Shown one piece after another: positions 51,811-60,414 of a stretch of 64,000 bases of DNA. The position numbers and the translations under genes were made by a program. Within the stretch, counting starts at the first letter, position 1, and every line of letters begins with the position of its first letter. Origin of the DNA: DASPHG01 sp963748315. Lineage in GTDB: Bacteria; Actinomycetota; Thermoleophilia; Solirubrobacterales; Thermoleophilaceae. Location of the stretch: positions 42,631 to 106,630 of the forward strand of contig CAVVIK010000008.1 of the NCBI GenBank assembly GCA_963748315.1, written 5' to 3'. The notes beneath the pieces are model-generated. The model searched no databases, was not told the origin of the DNA, and worked only from the letters and a program-made list of their open reading frames with translations.

Positions 51811-51924
51811 TCAGCCCTGCTTCTGCTTGTGCCGCGGGTTCTGGCAGATGACGAGGACCGCGCCGTTGCGGCGAATGATCTTGCACTTCTCGCACATCGG
51901 CTTGACTGAGGCTCGGACCTTCAT
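51811..51924 (-). CDS. rpmJ: 50S ribosomal protein L36 (zinc-binding form)
   Basis: A 37-residue protein, MKVRASVKPMCEKCKIIRRN with Cys11, Cys14, Cys27 and His32 forming the zinc site of the C+ type. It is normally preceded by infA, which is absent here: upstream lies only an 85-bp gap to map. Confidence 0.95.
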   Translation of the reverse strand: MKVRASVKPMCEKCKIIRRNGAVLVICQNPRHKQKQG

Positions 51925-52009
51925 AGCTCCGCGGGATCGGACAGTAATGAGATTGCAGCGCAAAGCCCAGGAAACGGCCTCGCGCGCGAGCAGGAAAAGA
52001 TAGCAGCCC

Positions 52010-52783
52010 TCAAGCGGCTCGCCGGGCCTCCTCGAGGTGCCAGGGGGTCAGGATCCGGGGCCCATCGGCCGTGATCGCGACCGTATGCTCGAAATGGGCC
52101 GCCAGCGAGCCGTCCTGGGAGTACACGGACCAGTTGTCGGACGCCATCCGGATCGGATGGGTGCCCGCGTTCACCATCGGCTCGACCGCGAAAACCATCC
52201 CCTCCTCGAGCTCCGGCCCCGTGCCGGGCTTGCCGAAATTCGGAATTTGCGGATCTTCGTGCATGTCGCGCCCGATCCCGTGCCCCACGAGCGACCGGAT
52301 CACGCTGAAGTCGTTCGCCTCGACGTGGTTCTGCACGGCGAAGGAGACGTCGCCCAGGCGGTTGCCGACCCGGCAGGCGTCCACAGCCTCGAAGAGGGCC
52401 TCCCGCGTGACCTTCAGAAGCCTGGAGGCGATCGGCGTGACCGATCCGATCGGCAGCGTGATCGCGGCGTCCGCGACCCAGCCCTCATAGACCACGCCCA
52501 CGTCGATCGACAGGATGTCGCCGCGCTTCAGCTTGTACGTGCCCGGGATGCCATGAACCACCATCGAGTTCGGGCTGGCGCAGATCGAGCCCGGGAAGCC
52601 GCGGTAGCCCTTGAACGCCGGCTCCGCGCCCTGCGACCGGATGAACTTCTCGGCCGCCTCGTCGAGCTCCCCGGTGGTCACCCCGGCGCGAGCCTTCGAC
52701 TTCAGCAGCATGAGACAGCGCGCGAGGATCGACCCGGCCGCTGCGATGCGGTCGATGTCCTCGGGTGTCTTCTTGATGATCAG
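52010..52783 (-). CDS. map: methionine aminopeptidase type I, CTG start
   Basis: A 257-residue metalloprotease that removes the start Met from new proteins. The fold shows SICASPNSMVVHGIPGTYKL (His), DVGVVYEGWVADAAITLPIG (Asp, Asp), GHGIGRDMHEDPQIPN (His), MVFAVEPMV (Glu) and HFEHTVAITADG (Glu), i.e. all five metal ligands. The natural N-terminus IIKKTPEDIDRIAAAG is in frame only from CTG 52783, which overlaps the adk stop as CTGA. A shorter start at ATG 52711 would drop this conserved part. Confidence 0.93.
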   Translation of the reverse strand: MIIKKTPEDIDRIAAAGSILARCLMLLKSKARAGVTTGELDEAAEKFIRSQGAEPAFKGYRGFPGSICASPNSMVVHGIPGTYKLKRGDILSIDVGVVYEGWVADAAITLPIGSVTPIASRLLKVTREALFEAVDACRVGNRLGDVSFAVQNHVEANDFSVIRSLVGHGIGRDMHEDPQIPNFGKPGTGPELEEGMVFAVEPMVNAGTHPIRMASDNWSVYSQDGSLAAHFEHTVAITADGPRILTPWHLEEARRAA

Positions 52784-53454
52784 AGCGTCTCTTCCAGCTT
52801 GAGCGTCGCGAGCGTCGCCCGGATGTGACCATTCACCTCTTCTGGCGAGCGCGTCCCGTCGAATCTTCGCAGCAACCCGCGGCCCTCATACCAGTCGATC
52901 AGCGGTGAGGTCTGCTCGTGGTAGACGTCGAGGCGGTGCTTGACCGTCTCCGGCTTGTCGTCGTCGCGCTGGATCAGCCGCGAGCCGTCCTGGTCGCAGA
53001 CTCCCTCGTGCTTGGGCGGGTCGAAGTCGACGTGGTAGAGGTGGCCGTTCTTGGTGCAGATGCGGCGGCCCGAGAGGCGGCGGATGACCTCCTCGTCGGG
53101 CGCCTCGACGAGCAGCGCGGCGGTGAGGTGTCGTCCGCGCCGCTCGAGCGCGTTCTCGAGTACCTCGGCTTGCGGGATCGTGCGCGGGAACCCGTCCAGG
53201 ATGAACCCGTCGTCGGCTTCCGAGCTGTCGACGCGTTCCATGATGACCCGGCAAATCAGGTCGTCGGGGACGAGGTTGCCCGCGTCCATGAACTCCTTCG
53301 CTTCCTTGCCCACGTCGGTCTCGTCCTTGACGGCGGCGCGCAGGATGTCGCCCGTCGCGTAGTAGGGCAGGCCGAAATCGTCGACGAGCCGCTGGGCCTG
53401 CGTGCCCTTGCCGGCTCCCGGGGGTCCGAGAAGGATGAGGTTCTGCTCGCTCAG
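52780..53454 (-). CDS. adk: adenylate kinase, CTG start, hybrid lid
   Basis: A 224-residue long-type adenylate kinase (ATP + AMP = 2 ADP). The P-loop is LILLGPPGAGKGTQA, followed by FGLPYYATGDILRAA and DGFILDGFPRTIPQA. In the lid only two of the four zinc Cys remain (RRICTKNGH and GVCDQDG); the partners are Asn and Asp. No ATG, GTG or TTG exists upstream of the P-loop after the preceding in-frame stop; CTG 53454 is the only near-cognate. It follows secY by 10 nt. Confidence 0.94.
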   Translation of the reverse strand: MSEQNLILLGPPGAGKGTQAQRLVDDFGLPYYATGDILRAAVKDETDVGKEAKEFMDAGNLVPDDLICRVIMERVDSSEADDGFILDGFPRTIPQAEVLENALERRGRHLTAALLVEAPDEEVIRRLSGRRICTKNGHLYHVDFDPPKHEGVCDQDGSRLIQRDDDKPETVKHRLDVYHEQTSPLIDWYEGRGLLRRFDGTRSPEEVNGHIRATLATLKLEETL

Positions 53455-53464
53455 CGCGCCCGCC

Positions 53465-54733
53465 CTACTTCAGGAAGCCCTCGTAGTTCCTCATCATCAT
53501 CTGCGCCTCGAGCTGCTTCATCGTGTCGAGCGCCACGCCCACGACGATGAGGATCGAGGTTCCGCCGAAGTAGAAGTTGGCTGCCGTCTGGTTGATCAGG
53601 ATGGTCGGAAGGGCGGCCACGGCGGCAAGGTAGAGGGCGCCGGGGAACGTGAGCCGCGCCAGGATCCGGTCCAGGTATTCGGCCGTCGGTCTGCCTGGCC
53701 TCACCCCCGGTATGAAGCCGCCGTACTTCTTGAGGTTGTCCGCCTGCTCCACCGGGTTGAAAGTGACCGCGGTGTAGAAGTACGTGAACAGGATGATGAA
53801 GATGGACTCGCCGACGATGTAGGCGGCTCCGTTCGGCGAGAAGAACGCCGAGAAGTCCTGCGCCCAGCTCGCCTGCGTGAGCTCGCCGATCGTCGGCGGG
53901 AACGCCATCAGCGAGGCCGCGAAGATCACCGGGATGACGCCGGCCATGTTCACGCGCAGCGGGAGGTACGTGGACCCGCCGCCGGCCATCCGCCGGCCGA
54001 CGACCCGCTTCGCGTACTGAACAGGGATCCGCCGCTGCCCTTCCTGCATGAAGACGATCGCGGCGATCACGGCTAGCGCGAGGAACGGCATCATCACCTT
54101 GAAGACCTGGTCCGGGTTGTTCCACCAGGCGGAGATCCCGTTCGGGATCCCGGAGACGATCGACGCGAAGATCATCAGCGAGATGCCGTTGCCGATGCCT
54201 CGCTGGGTGATCAGCTCGCCGAACCACATGATCATCACGCAGCCGGCCGTCAGGCAGGTGACGATCAGGAAGACCCGTCCGAAGGTGAAGTTCTCTACGA
54301 CCTGGTCAGAGCCGGTGCTGAAGGAGCGGAAGAGGAAGACGTAGCCGACGGACTGGCCGAACGCGAGCCCGACGGTGAGGTAGCGCGTGTACTGCGTGAT
54401 CTTCTGCTGCCCGACCTCGCCCTCCTTGCGCAGCTTCTCGAGTGACGGCATCACGACCGTCATCAGCTGCAGGATGATCGAGGCGGTGATGTAGGGCATG
54501 ATCCCGAGCGCGAAGATCGCGAAGCGCTGGAGCGACCCGCCCGAGAAGAGGTTGAGGAAGCCGAGGACGTTCGAGCCGCTGAAGTTCTCGGAGATCGCGT
54601 CGACGGCATCGATGTTGATGCCGGGCGCCGGGATGTAGGCGCCGAGCCGGTACAGCAGGAGCATCGCGGCCGTGAAGGCCAGCTTCTTGCGAATCTCGGG
54701 AACGCGGAACGAGTTCGCGAGAATCGCGAGCAC
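53465..54733 (-). CDS. secY: preprotein translocase subunit SecY
   Basis: A 422-residue channel protein with ten membrane segments. It begins LAILANSFRVPEIRKKLAFT; the family signature is GIMPYITASIILQLM followed by QKITQYTRYLT, and LFFTYFYT-like TYFYTAVTFNPVEQADNLKK near the C-terminus. It forms the Sec channel in the inner membrane. The GTG start has GAGGAGG in the end of rplO. Confidence 0.97.
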   Translation of the reverse strand: MLAILANSFRVPEIRKKLAFTAAMLLLYRLGAYIPAPGINIDAVDAISENFSGSNVLGFLNLFSGGSLQRFAIFALGIMPYITASIILQLMTVVMPSLEKLRKEGEVGQQKITQYTRYLTVGLAFGQSVGYVFLFRSFSTGSDQVVENFTFGRVFLIVTCLTAGCVMIMWFGELITQRGIGNGISLMIFASIVSGIPNGISAWWNNPDQVFKVMMPFLALAVIAAIVFMQEGQRRIPVQYAKRVVGRRMAGGGSTYLPLRVNMAGVIPVIFAASLMAFPPTIGELTQASWAQDFSAFFSPNGAAYIVGESIFIILFTYFYTAVTFNPVEQADNLKKYGGFIPGVRPGRPTAEYLDRILARLTFPGALYLAAVAALPTILINQTAANFYFGGTSILIVVGVALDTMKQLEAQMMMRNYEGFLK

Positions 54734-54736
54734 GAG

Positions 54737-55384
54737 CTATTCCTCCTCGGGAGCCTCGGGGTCAGACCCCTGCGTGGCGTCGGGCGCCTCCGTCGGCTCC
54801 GGGTCCGGGTCAGACCCCGTCGGCGCTTCCTCCGGCTCGGCTTCCGCGACCGGCTCGGCCGGCGGGGCGGGCTTCTGCTTGGACGGCTTCGGCTTCTTCG
54901 GCTCGACGAGCAGCTCGAGCGTGCCGCCCGCGCCCTCGATCTTCTCGCGTGCGCTCTTCGACGCGTAGTGCACGCGGATCGTCAGCTTCTTGCCCAGATC
55001 GCCCTCGCCGAGAATCTTCACCGGGATGTCCTTGCGCGTGGCGAGGCCCTTCTCGCGCAGCGTCTCCGGGGTGACCTCGGCACCCGAGTCGAAGCGGGCG
55101 TCCAGATCCTTCAGGTTCACCGGCTGGGTCTGCGTGCGGAACTGCTCGAATGGCATCGACTTCTTCATGTGCGGCCCGCGCAGCTTGCGCAGCCGCATGT
55201 GGATCGGCATCTGGCCGCCCTCGAAGTTGACCCTCTTCTTGCTGCCCGAGCGCGCGCCCGCGCCCTTCTCCCCGCGGCCCGAGGTCTTGCCGGATCCGGA
55301 CCCCTCGCCGCGGCCAATGCGCTTCTTGCGGTGGCGCGAGCCGTCCTTGGGCTTCAGGCTGTGGAGGCCTATCTCCTGTGCCAT
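54737..55384 (-). CDS. rplO: 50S ribosomal protein L15 with acidic C-terminal tail
   Basis: A 215-residue protein; the normal length is about 145-150. The core begins with LHSLKPKDGSRHRKKRIGRG and ends near GGTLELLVEPKKPK. The last 65 residues or so (PAPPAEPVAEAEPEEAPTG, DPDPEPTEAPDATQGSDP, EAPEEE) are Pro/Glu/Asp/Ala and predicted disordered. rpmD TGA overlaps its ATG by one base. Confidence 0.95.
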   Translation of the reverse strand: MAQEIGLHSLKPKDGSRHRKKRIGRGEGSGSGKTSGRGEKGAGARSGSKKRVNFEGGQMPIHMRLRKLRGPHMKKSMPFEQFRTQTQPVNLKDLDARFDSGAEVTPETLREKGLATRKDIPVKILGEGDLGKKLTIRVHYASKSAREKIEGAGGTLELLVEPKKPKPSKQKPAPPAEPVAEAEPEEAPTGSDPDPEPTEAPDATQGSDPEAPEEE

Positions 55385-55551
55385 CAGTCGTCCACCTTCA
55401 CGAGGTGCCGGACCGAGTTCACCGCGCCCTTGACCGTCGGGTCATCGGGGCGCTCGACGGTCTTGCCGATCTTCCCCAGCCCGAGCGTGCGCAGAGCGCC
55501 GCGCTGCTTCGGGTTCGCCCCGATCGAGGACTTCACCTGGGTGATCTTCAT
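55384..55551 (-). CDS. rpmD: 50S ribosomal protein L30
   Basis: A 55-residue protein, MKITQVKSSIGANPKQRGAL with TLGLGKIGKTVERPDDPTV following, matching L30 exactly in order and length. ATGA overlap with the rpsE stop; TGATG overlap with rplO. Confidence 0.96.
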   Translation of the reverse strand: MKITQVKSSIGANPKQRGALRTLGLGKIGKTVERPDDPTVKGAVNSVRHLVKVDD

Positions 55552-56153
55552 GACGCAGGAGCTTCCTCGGCGGCGGGCGCAGGAGCTTCCTCGGCCGCGG
55601 GTGCAGGAGCTTCCGCAGCCTCCGGCTTCGCTTCCTTGATGCCGAGCACGTCGCGCACCGTTAGGCCGCGGAGCTCGGCGACCTCGTCCGGCGCACGCAG
55701 CTGCTGGAGCGCGGTGACGGTGGCCTTGACCAGGTTGATCGGGTTCTGGGAGCCGAGCGACTTCGACAGCACGTCGCGAATGCCGGCCAGCTCGAGCACG
55801 GCGCGGACGCCGCCGCCGGCGATGACGCCGGTACCTTCTGACGCGGGCTTCAGGAAGACGCGCGCAGCACCGAAGACACCCGTCGTCTGGTGCGTGATCG
55901 TCGCGCCGTGCATCGGGACCTCGAACAGGTTCTTGCGCGCGCGCTCGACGCCCTTCTGGATCGCAAGCGGCACCTCGTTCGCCTTGCCGTAGCCGACGCC
56001 CACGCGCGAGCGCTCGTCACCGACCACCACGAGCGCGGTGAACGAGAAGCGCCGGCCGCCCTTGACGACCTTCGCGACGCGGTTGATCTCAACGACGCGC
56101 TCTTGAAGGTCCTGGCCGGGCTGGCCCCCTCTGTCTCTGCGGTCCCGTCCCAT
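55548..56153 (-). CDS. rpsE: 30S ribosomal protein S5 with Ala/Pro/Glu repeat tail
   Basis: A 201-residue protein with the S5 double-stranded RNA-binding domain (RVVEINRVAKVVKGGRRFSF) and GASGTGVIAGG-like EGTGVIAGGGVRAVLELAGI. After residue about 172, a tail of 8-residue repeats APAPAAEE, then APAPAAEE and APAS ends the protein. The core is normal. Confidence 0.96.
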   Translation of the reverse strand: MGRDRRDRGGQPGQDLQERVVEINRVAKVVKGGRRFSFTALVVVGDERSRVGVGYGKANEVPLAIQKGVERARKNLFEVPMHGATITHQTTGVFGAARVFLKPASEGTGVIAGGGVRAVLELAGIRDVLSKSLGSQNPINLVKATVTALQQLRAPDEVAELRGLTVRDVLGIKEAKPEAAEAPAPAAEEAPAPAAEEAPAS

Positions 56154-56155
56154 CG

Positions 56156-56509
56156 CTAGAACCTTAGACCGCCCTCGCGTGCGCCCTCGGCGAGCGCCTT
56201 GACACGTCCGTGGTAGCGGTACCCGCCGCGGTCGAACACGACCGTCTCGACGCCTGCGGCCTTCGTGCGCTCGGCGATCAGCGCCCCCACACGCTTCGCC
56301 TGCTCCATCGACTGGAGGCCCTTCACGTCGGACTCGGTCCAGTTGACGGACGCCACCGTGCGGCCGGCGACGTCGTCGATCACCTGCACGTTGACGCCGC
56401 GGTTCGAGCGGAAGACGGACAGCCGCGGGCGCTCCGCGTTGCCGCGCACCTTCGCGCGCACTCGACGCCGGCGGCGTAGCCTCTTCTTGGGCTTCGTGGC
56501 GACGGTCAT
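56156..56509 (-). CDS. rplR: 50S ribosomal protein L18
   Basis: A 117-residue 5S-rRNA-binding protein. It shows basic N-terminus RLRRRRRVRAKVRGNAERPR, LSVFRSNRGVNVQVIDD and the C-terminal FDRGGYRYHGRVKALAEGAR. Normal length, ATGA overlap with rplF. Confidence 0.97.
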   Translation of the reverse strand: MTVATKPKKRLRRRRRVRAKVRGNAERPRLSVFRSNRGVNVQVIDDVAGRTVASVNWTESDVKGLQSMEQAKRVGALIAERTKAAGVETVVFDRGGYRYHGRVKALAEGAREGGLRF

Positions 56510-57039
56510 GCGCGCTTGCCGACCTTCCTCTGGACGTACTCGCCGACGTAGCGGATGCCCTTGCCCTTGTAGGGCTCGGGCGGGCGCACCTTGCGGATCT
56601 GTGCCGCGATCTCGCCGACCGCCTGCTTGGAGCTCCCCTTGACGATGATCTGGGTTGGCTGCGGCACCTCGAACTCGACGCCGTCGGGCGCCTCGATCTG
56701 GACGGGGTGCGAATAACCCACCGACAGCTCGATGTTCTTGCCCTTGAGTGCCGCGCGGTAGCCGACGCCCTGGATCTCGAGCCGCTTCTCGAAGCCTGAG
56801 GTGACGCCCTCGATCATGTTCGCGATCAGCGAGCGCGTGAGGCCGTGCAGCGCCCGATGCTCCTTGCGGTCCGTCGGACGCGTGACGACGATGTCGCCGT
56901 TCTGCTGCTCGACGACGATGTCGCGGCTCTTGCGCTCGGCCAGCTCGCCGCGCGGGCCGTTGACGCGGACGACCTCAGGATCGATCTGCACCTGTACCCC
57001 GTCGGGCACGGCGATCGGCTGTTTGCCGATCCGGCTCAC
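56506..57039 (-). CDS. rplF: 50S ribosomal protein L6
   Basis: A 177-residue protein beginning MSRIGKQPIAVPDGVQVQID, with RSLIANMIEGVTSGFEKRLE and the C-terminal signature RPPEPYKGKGIRYVGEYVQR. It sits at the factor-binding side of the 50S. The GTG start overlaps the rpsH stop as GTGA. Confidence 0.97.
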   Translation of the reverse strand: MSRIGKQPIAVPDGVQVQIDPEVVRVNGPRGELAERKSRDIVVEQQNGDIVVTRPTDRKEHRALHGLTRSLIANMIEGVTSGFEKRLEIQGVGYRAALKGKNIELSVGYSHPVQIEAPDGVEFEVPQPTQIIVKGSSKQAVGEIAAQIRKVRPPEPYKGKGIRYVGEYVQRKVGKRA

Positions 57040-57434
57040 CAGACGTAGGCCACGACTTCGCCACCCACGCCCTCCTGGCGTGCCTGGTGGCCCGTCATGA
57101 CGCCCCTCGACGTCGACATGATCACTGTGCCCATTCCGCCCAGCACCTTCGGCAGCTCGCCGGAGTGCGAGTAGTTGCGGCGGCCCGGGCGCGAGACGCG
57201 CTCGAGCCCCGAGATGACCGAGCGGCGGTCGTCCGTGTACTTGATCTTCACGCGCAGGACCTCGCCGACCCGTGCAGGCTCGACGCTGTAGCCCTCGATG
57301 TAGCCCTGCTCGTCGAGCACGCGCGCGATCTCGGTCTTGAACTTCGACGCCGGGATGTCGGCGTACTCGTGGTCCGCCGCGATCGCGTTGCGGATGCGGG
57401 TGAGCAGATCGGCTATCGGGTCGGTCATCGACAT
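57036..57434 (-). CDS. rpsH: 30S ribosomal protein S8
   Basis: A 132-residue protein, MSMTDPIADLLTRIRNAIAA at the start and VIMSTSRGVMTGHQARQEGV (family signature near the end). It binds 16S helix 21; in other bacteria S8 represses the spc operon by binding its mRNA. Confidence 0.97.
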   Translation of the reverse strand: MSMTDPIADLLTRIRNAIAADHEYADIPASKFKTEIARVLDEQGYIEGYSVEPARVGEVLRVKIKYTDDRRSVISGLERVSRPGRRNYSHSGELPKVLGGMGTVIMSTSRGVMTGHQARQEGVGGEVVAYVW

Positions 57435-57450
57435 GGCGTGCGTCCTGTTG

Positions 57451-57635
57451 TTACCAGCTCGACTTGGTCAGCCCGGGGACGTAACCCTCGTGCGCGACCT
57501 CGCGGAGGCAGATGCGGCAGAGGCCGAACTTGCGGAAGTACGCGCGCGGGCGGCCGCATCGCTTGCAGCGGTTGTAGTTGCGGGTCTTGTACTTCGACGT
57601 GCGCTTTTGGCGCACTACCTGCGACGTCTTTGCCA

Positions 57636-57636
<1 letters not shown>
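57451..57636 (-). CDS. rpsN: 30S ribosomal protein S14 type Z
   Basis: A 61-residue zinc form: two CxxC knuckles at Cys24/27 and Cys40/43 (RCKRCGRPRAYFRKFGLCRI). MAKTSQVVRQKR opens it. It is the short zinc (C+) type normal for actinobacteria and firmicutes. Confidence 0.97.
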
Positions 57637-58420
<784 letters not shown>

Positions 58421-58421
<1 letters not shown>

Positions 58422-58765
58422 CAGTCGATCTCCTGCCCCGTGCGCTTCGCGATGCGGACGCGGCGGCCGCCCTCGCGCTTGATGCCGACGCGCGTCGGAT
58501 CGCCCGTCTTCGGGTCGAGCAGCATCACGTTCGAGATGTGGATAGGGCCCTCGCGCTCGATCACGCCGCCCTCCGTGGACTGCGTCCGCTGCGTGTCGCG
58601 CAGCATCATCGGGCGCTGGTGGCGCTTCTGGACGTTGAGACCCTCGACGTAGACCTTCTGCTTGCCCAGGTCGACGCGCAGGACCTTGCCCGTCTTGCCC
58701 TTGTCCTTGCCGGCGATGACCTTCACGAGGTCGTCGCGCCTGATCTTCGCCCGGTGCGACATCAC
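58421..58765 (-). CDS. rplX: 50S ribosomal protein L24
   Basis: A 114-residue protein with a KOW motif: RRDDLVKVIAGKDKGKTGKV, then VEGLNVQKRHQRP. It is an early assembly protein near the tunnel exit. ATGA-like overlaps join it to rplN and rplE. Confidence 0.97.
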
Positions 58766-59130
58766 AGGACCTCCGGTGCGAGGGAGACGATCTTCATGAA
58801 GTTGCGCTCGCGCAATTCGCGCGCGACCGGACCGAAGATGCGCGTCCCGCGCGGATTGTTCTGCGGGTCGATGAGGACGGCCGCGTTCTCGTCGAAGGCG
58901 ATGTAGGTGCCGTCGTCACGCCCGAACTCCTTGCGCGTGCGGACGACGACCGCCGTGACGACCTCGCCCTTCTTGACCGCGCCCTGCGGGGTCGCCTGCT
59001 TGACCGTGCCGACGATGATGTCGCCGACCCCGGCATAGCGGCGCTTCGAGCCGCCGCGCACGCGGATGCAGAGAAGCTCGCGCGCGCCTGTGTTGTCGGC
59101 GACGCGCAGACGTGTTTCGGCCTGGATCAC
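58762..59130 (-). CDS. rplN: 50S ribosomal protein L14
   Basis: A 122-residue protein beginning MIQAETRLRVADNTGARELL and containing GDIIVGTVKQATPQGAVKKG and FGPVARELRERNFMKIVSLA. It takes part in an intersubunit bridge. Normal length. Confidence 0.97.
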   Translation of the reverse strand: MIQAETRLRVADNTGARELLCIRVRGGSKRRYAGVGDIIVGTVKQATPQGAVKKGEVVTAVVVRTRKEFGRDDGTYIAFDENAAVLIDPQNNPRGTRIFGPVARELRERNFMKIVSLAPEVL

Positions 59131-59139
59131 GGGTGGCTC

Positions 59140-59768
59140 CTACCGCGCCCTCTCCACGATCTCGACGAGGCGCCAGCGCTTGGAACGGCTGAGCGGACGG
59201 CTCTCGATGACCCGCACGGTGTCGCCGGCGTGCGCCTCGTTGCCCTCGTCGTGCACGTGCAGCGTCGACGACTCGCGGACGATCTTCTTGTACATGCGGT
59301 GGCGGCGGGTGACGTCGATTCGGACGGTGATCGTCTTGTCCGCCTTGTCGGACACGACGATGCCCTGGCGTACGCGGGCACGCCCGGGCCCGTGCTCGGG
59401 TCCTGTGAGCGGCTCGGTCTTCGGCTGCGCGCGACGGCGCTCGCGCGAGCGCTTGCGCCAGCGGCTGCGCTCGGCGGCCTTCTTGCGGCGCGCCTCGGCC
59501 CGCTCGGCGGCGCGCTCCTCCGGCGAGCGCTCCGGCTTGGCCTCGCCCGTGTGGGCCGAGCGCTCGCGGCGGCGGCGCTCCTTCGGGCCGAGCTCCTCCT
59601 CGGGCTCCGCCTCGGCTTCGGGAGCGGGCGCCTCAGGGGCGGGCCGCCCCCCGCCTCGGCGGCAGGGGCCTCTTCCTCCGCAGGCGGAGCCTCTTCCTCG
59701 GCGGGAGGCGCTTCCTCGGCGGGAGGCGTCTCTTCAGTTTCCTCGTTCTTCTCTTCTTCCTCGATCAC
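59140..59768 (-). CDS. rpsQ: 30S ribosomal protein S17 with about 135-residue N-terminal extension, one frame break
   Basis: About 209 residues against the usual 80-90. The core at the C-terminus is GIVVSDKADKTITVRIDVTR ... SRPLSRSKRWRLVEIVERAR. The GTG start overlaps the rpmC stop as GTGA. The first 40 residues are acidic with PPAEE repeats (EEAPPAEEEAPPAEEEAP); next come APEAPAPEAEAEPEEE and then a long basic/charged helix-like stretch (AERAEARRKKAAERSRWRKR). The frame breaks in a C/G homopolymer near 59650; adding one base restores it. The extension is therefore real reading frame on both sides of the break. Confidence 0.85.
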
Positions 59769-59995
59769 TCTGTTTCGTCTTTCTGACGCTTGATCTCCGC
59801 GTCGAGATCGATGCCCCGTTGCTCCGCGACGGTCAGCCCGCGGGCCAGTTCCTTCTTCGCAGTCCCGAGCCGAGCGGTGTTCTCGAGCTGGCCGGTCGCG
59901 TGCTGGAAACGCAGGTTGAAGATCTCCTGTCGCGCCTTGGCAACGAACTCGACGAGCGAGACGTCGTCCAGGTTATGCACCTCGACCGCCTTCAC
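59765..59995 (-). CDS. rpmC: 50S ribosomal protein L29
   Basis: A 76-residue helical hairpin protein: EFVAKARQEIFNLRFQHATG and QLENTARLGTAKKELARGLT. It lies at the tunnel exit beside L23. The GTG start overlaps the rplP stop (GTGA). Confidence 0.96.
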   Translation of the reverse strand: MKAVEVHNLDDVSLVEFVAKARQEIFNLRFQHATGQLENTARLGTAKKELARGLTVAEQRGIDLDAEIKRQKDETE

Positions 59996-60414
59996 TGCTG
60001 TCCGGCCCCCTCTCGCGCCACGAACTTCGTCCTGAGGGGGAGCTTGTGGCCGGCCAGGCGCATCGCCTCGCGGGCGAGGTCCTCCGGCACGCCGGCGAGC
60101 TCGAACATGACACGGCCGGGCTTGACGACGGCCACCCAGCCCTCCGGGTTGCCCTTGCCCGAGCCCATGCGGGTCTCGGCCGGCTTCTGCGTAACCGGCT
60201 TGTCCGGGAAGATGTTGATCCAGACCTTGCCGCCGCGCTTGATCTTGCGGGTCATCGCGATTCGGGCGGCCTCGAGCTGGCGGTTGGTCACCCAGCCGCG
60301 GTCGAGGGCCTTCAGGCCGTACTCGCCGAACTGCACAGTGGTGCCGCCGCGGGACATTCCCGCGCGCCGGCCGCGGTGCTGCTTGCGGTGCTTGACGCGC
60401 TTCGGCATCAGCAT
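59992..60414 (-). CDS. rplP: 50S ribosomal protein L16
   Basis: A 140-residue protein beginning MLMPKRVKHRKQHRGRRAGM, with RMGSGKGNPEGWVAVVKPGR (the universal L16 motif) after INIFPDKPVTQKP. It positions tRNA in the A and P sites. ATG overlaps the rpsC stop by one base (TGATG). Confidence 0.97.
   Translation of the reverse strand: MLMPKRVKHRKQHRGRRAGMSRGGTTVQFGEYGLKALDRGWVTNRQLEAARIAMTRKIKRGGKVWINIFPDKPVTQKPAETRMGSGKGNPEGWVAVVKPGRVMFELAGVPEDLAREAMRLAGHKLPLRTKFVAREGAGQQ

Noticed and set aside
59127..59640. Arg/Ser/Ala-rich frame continuing the S17 N-terminus without the repair
   Set aside because: It lacks the S17 core and has the composition of an out-of-frame reading; the other frame reads directly into the S17 core.
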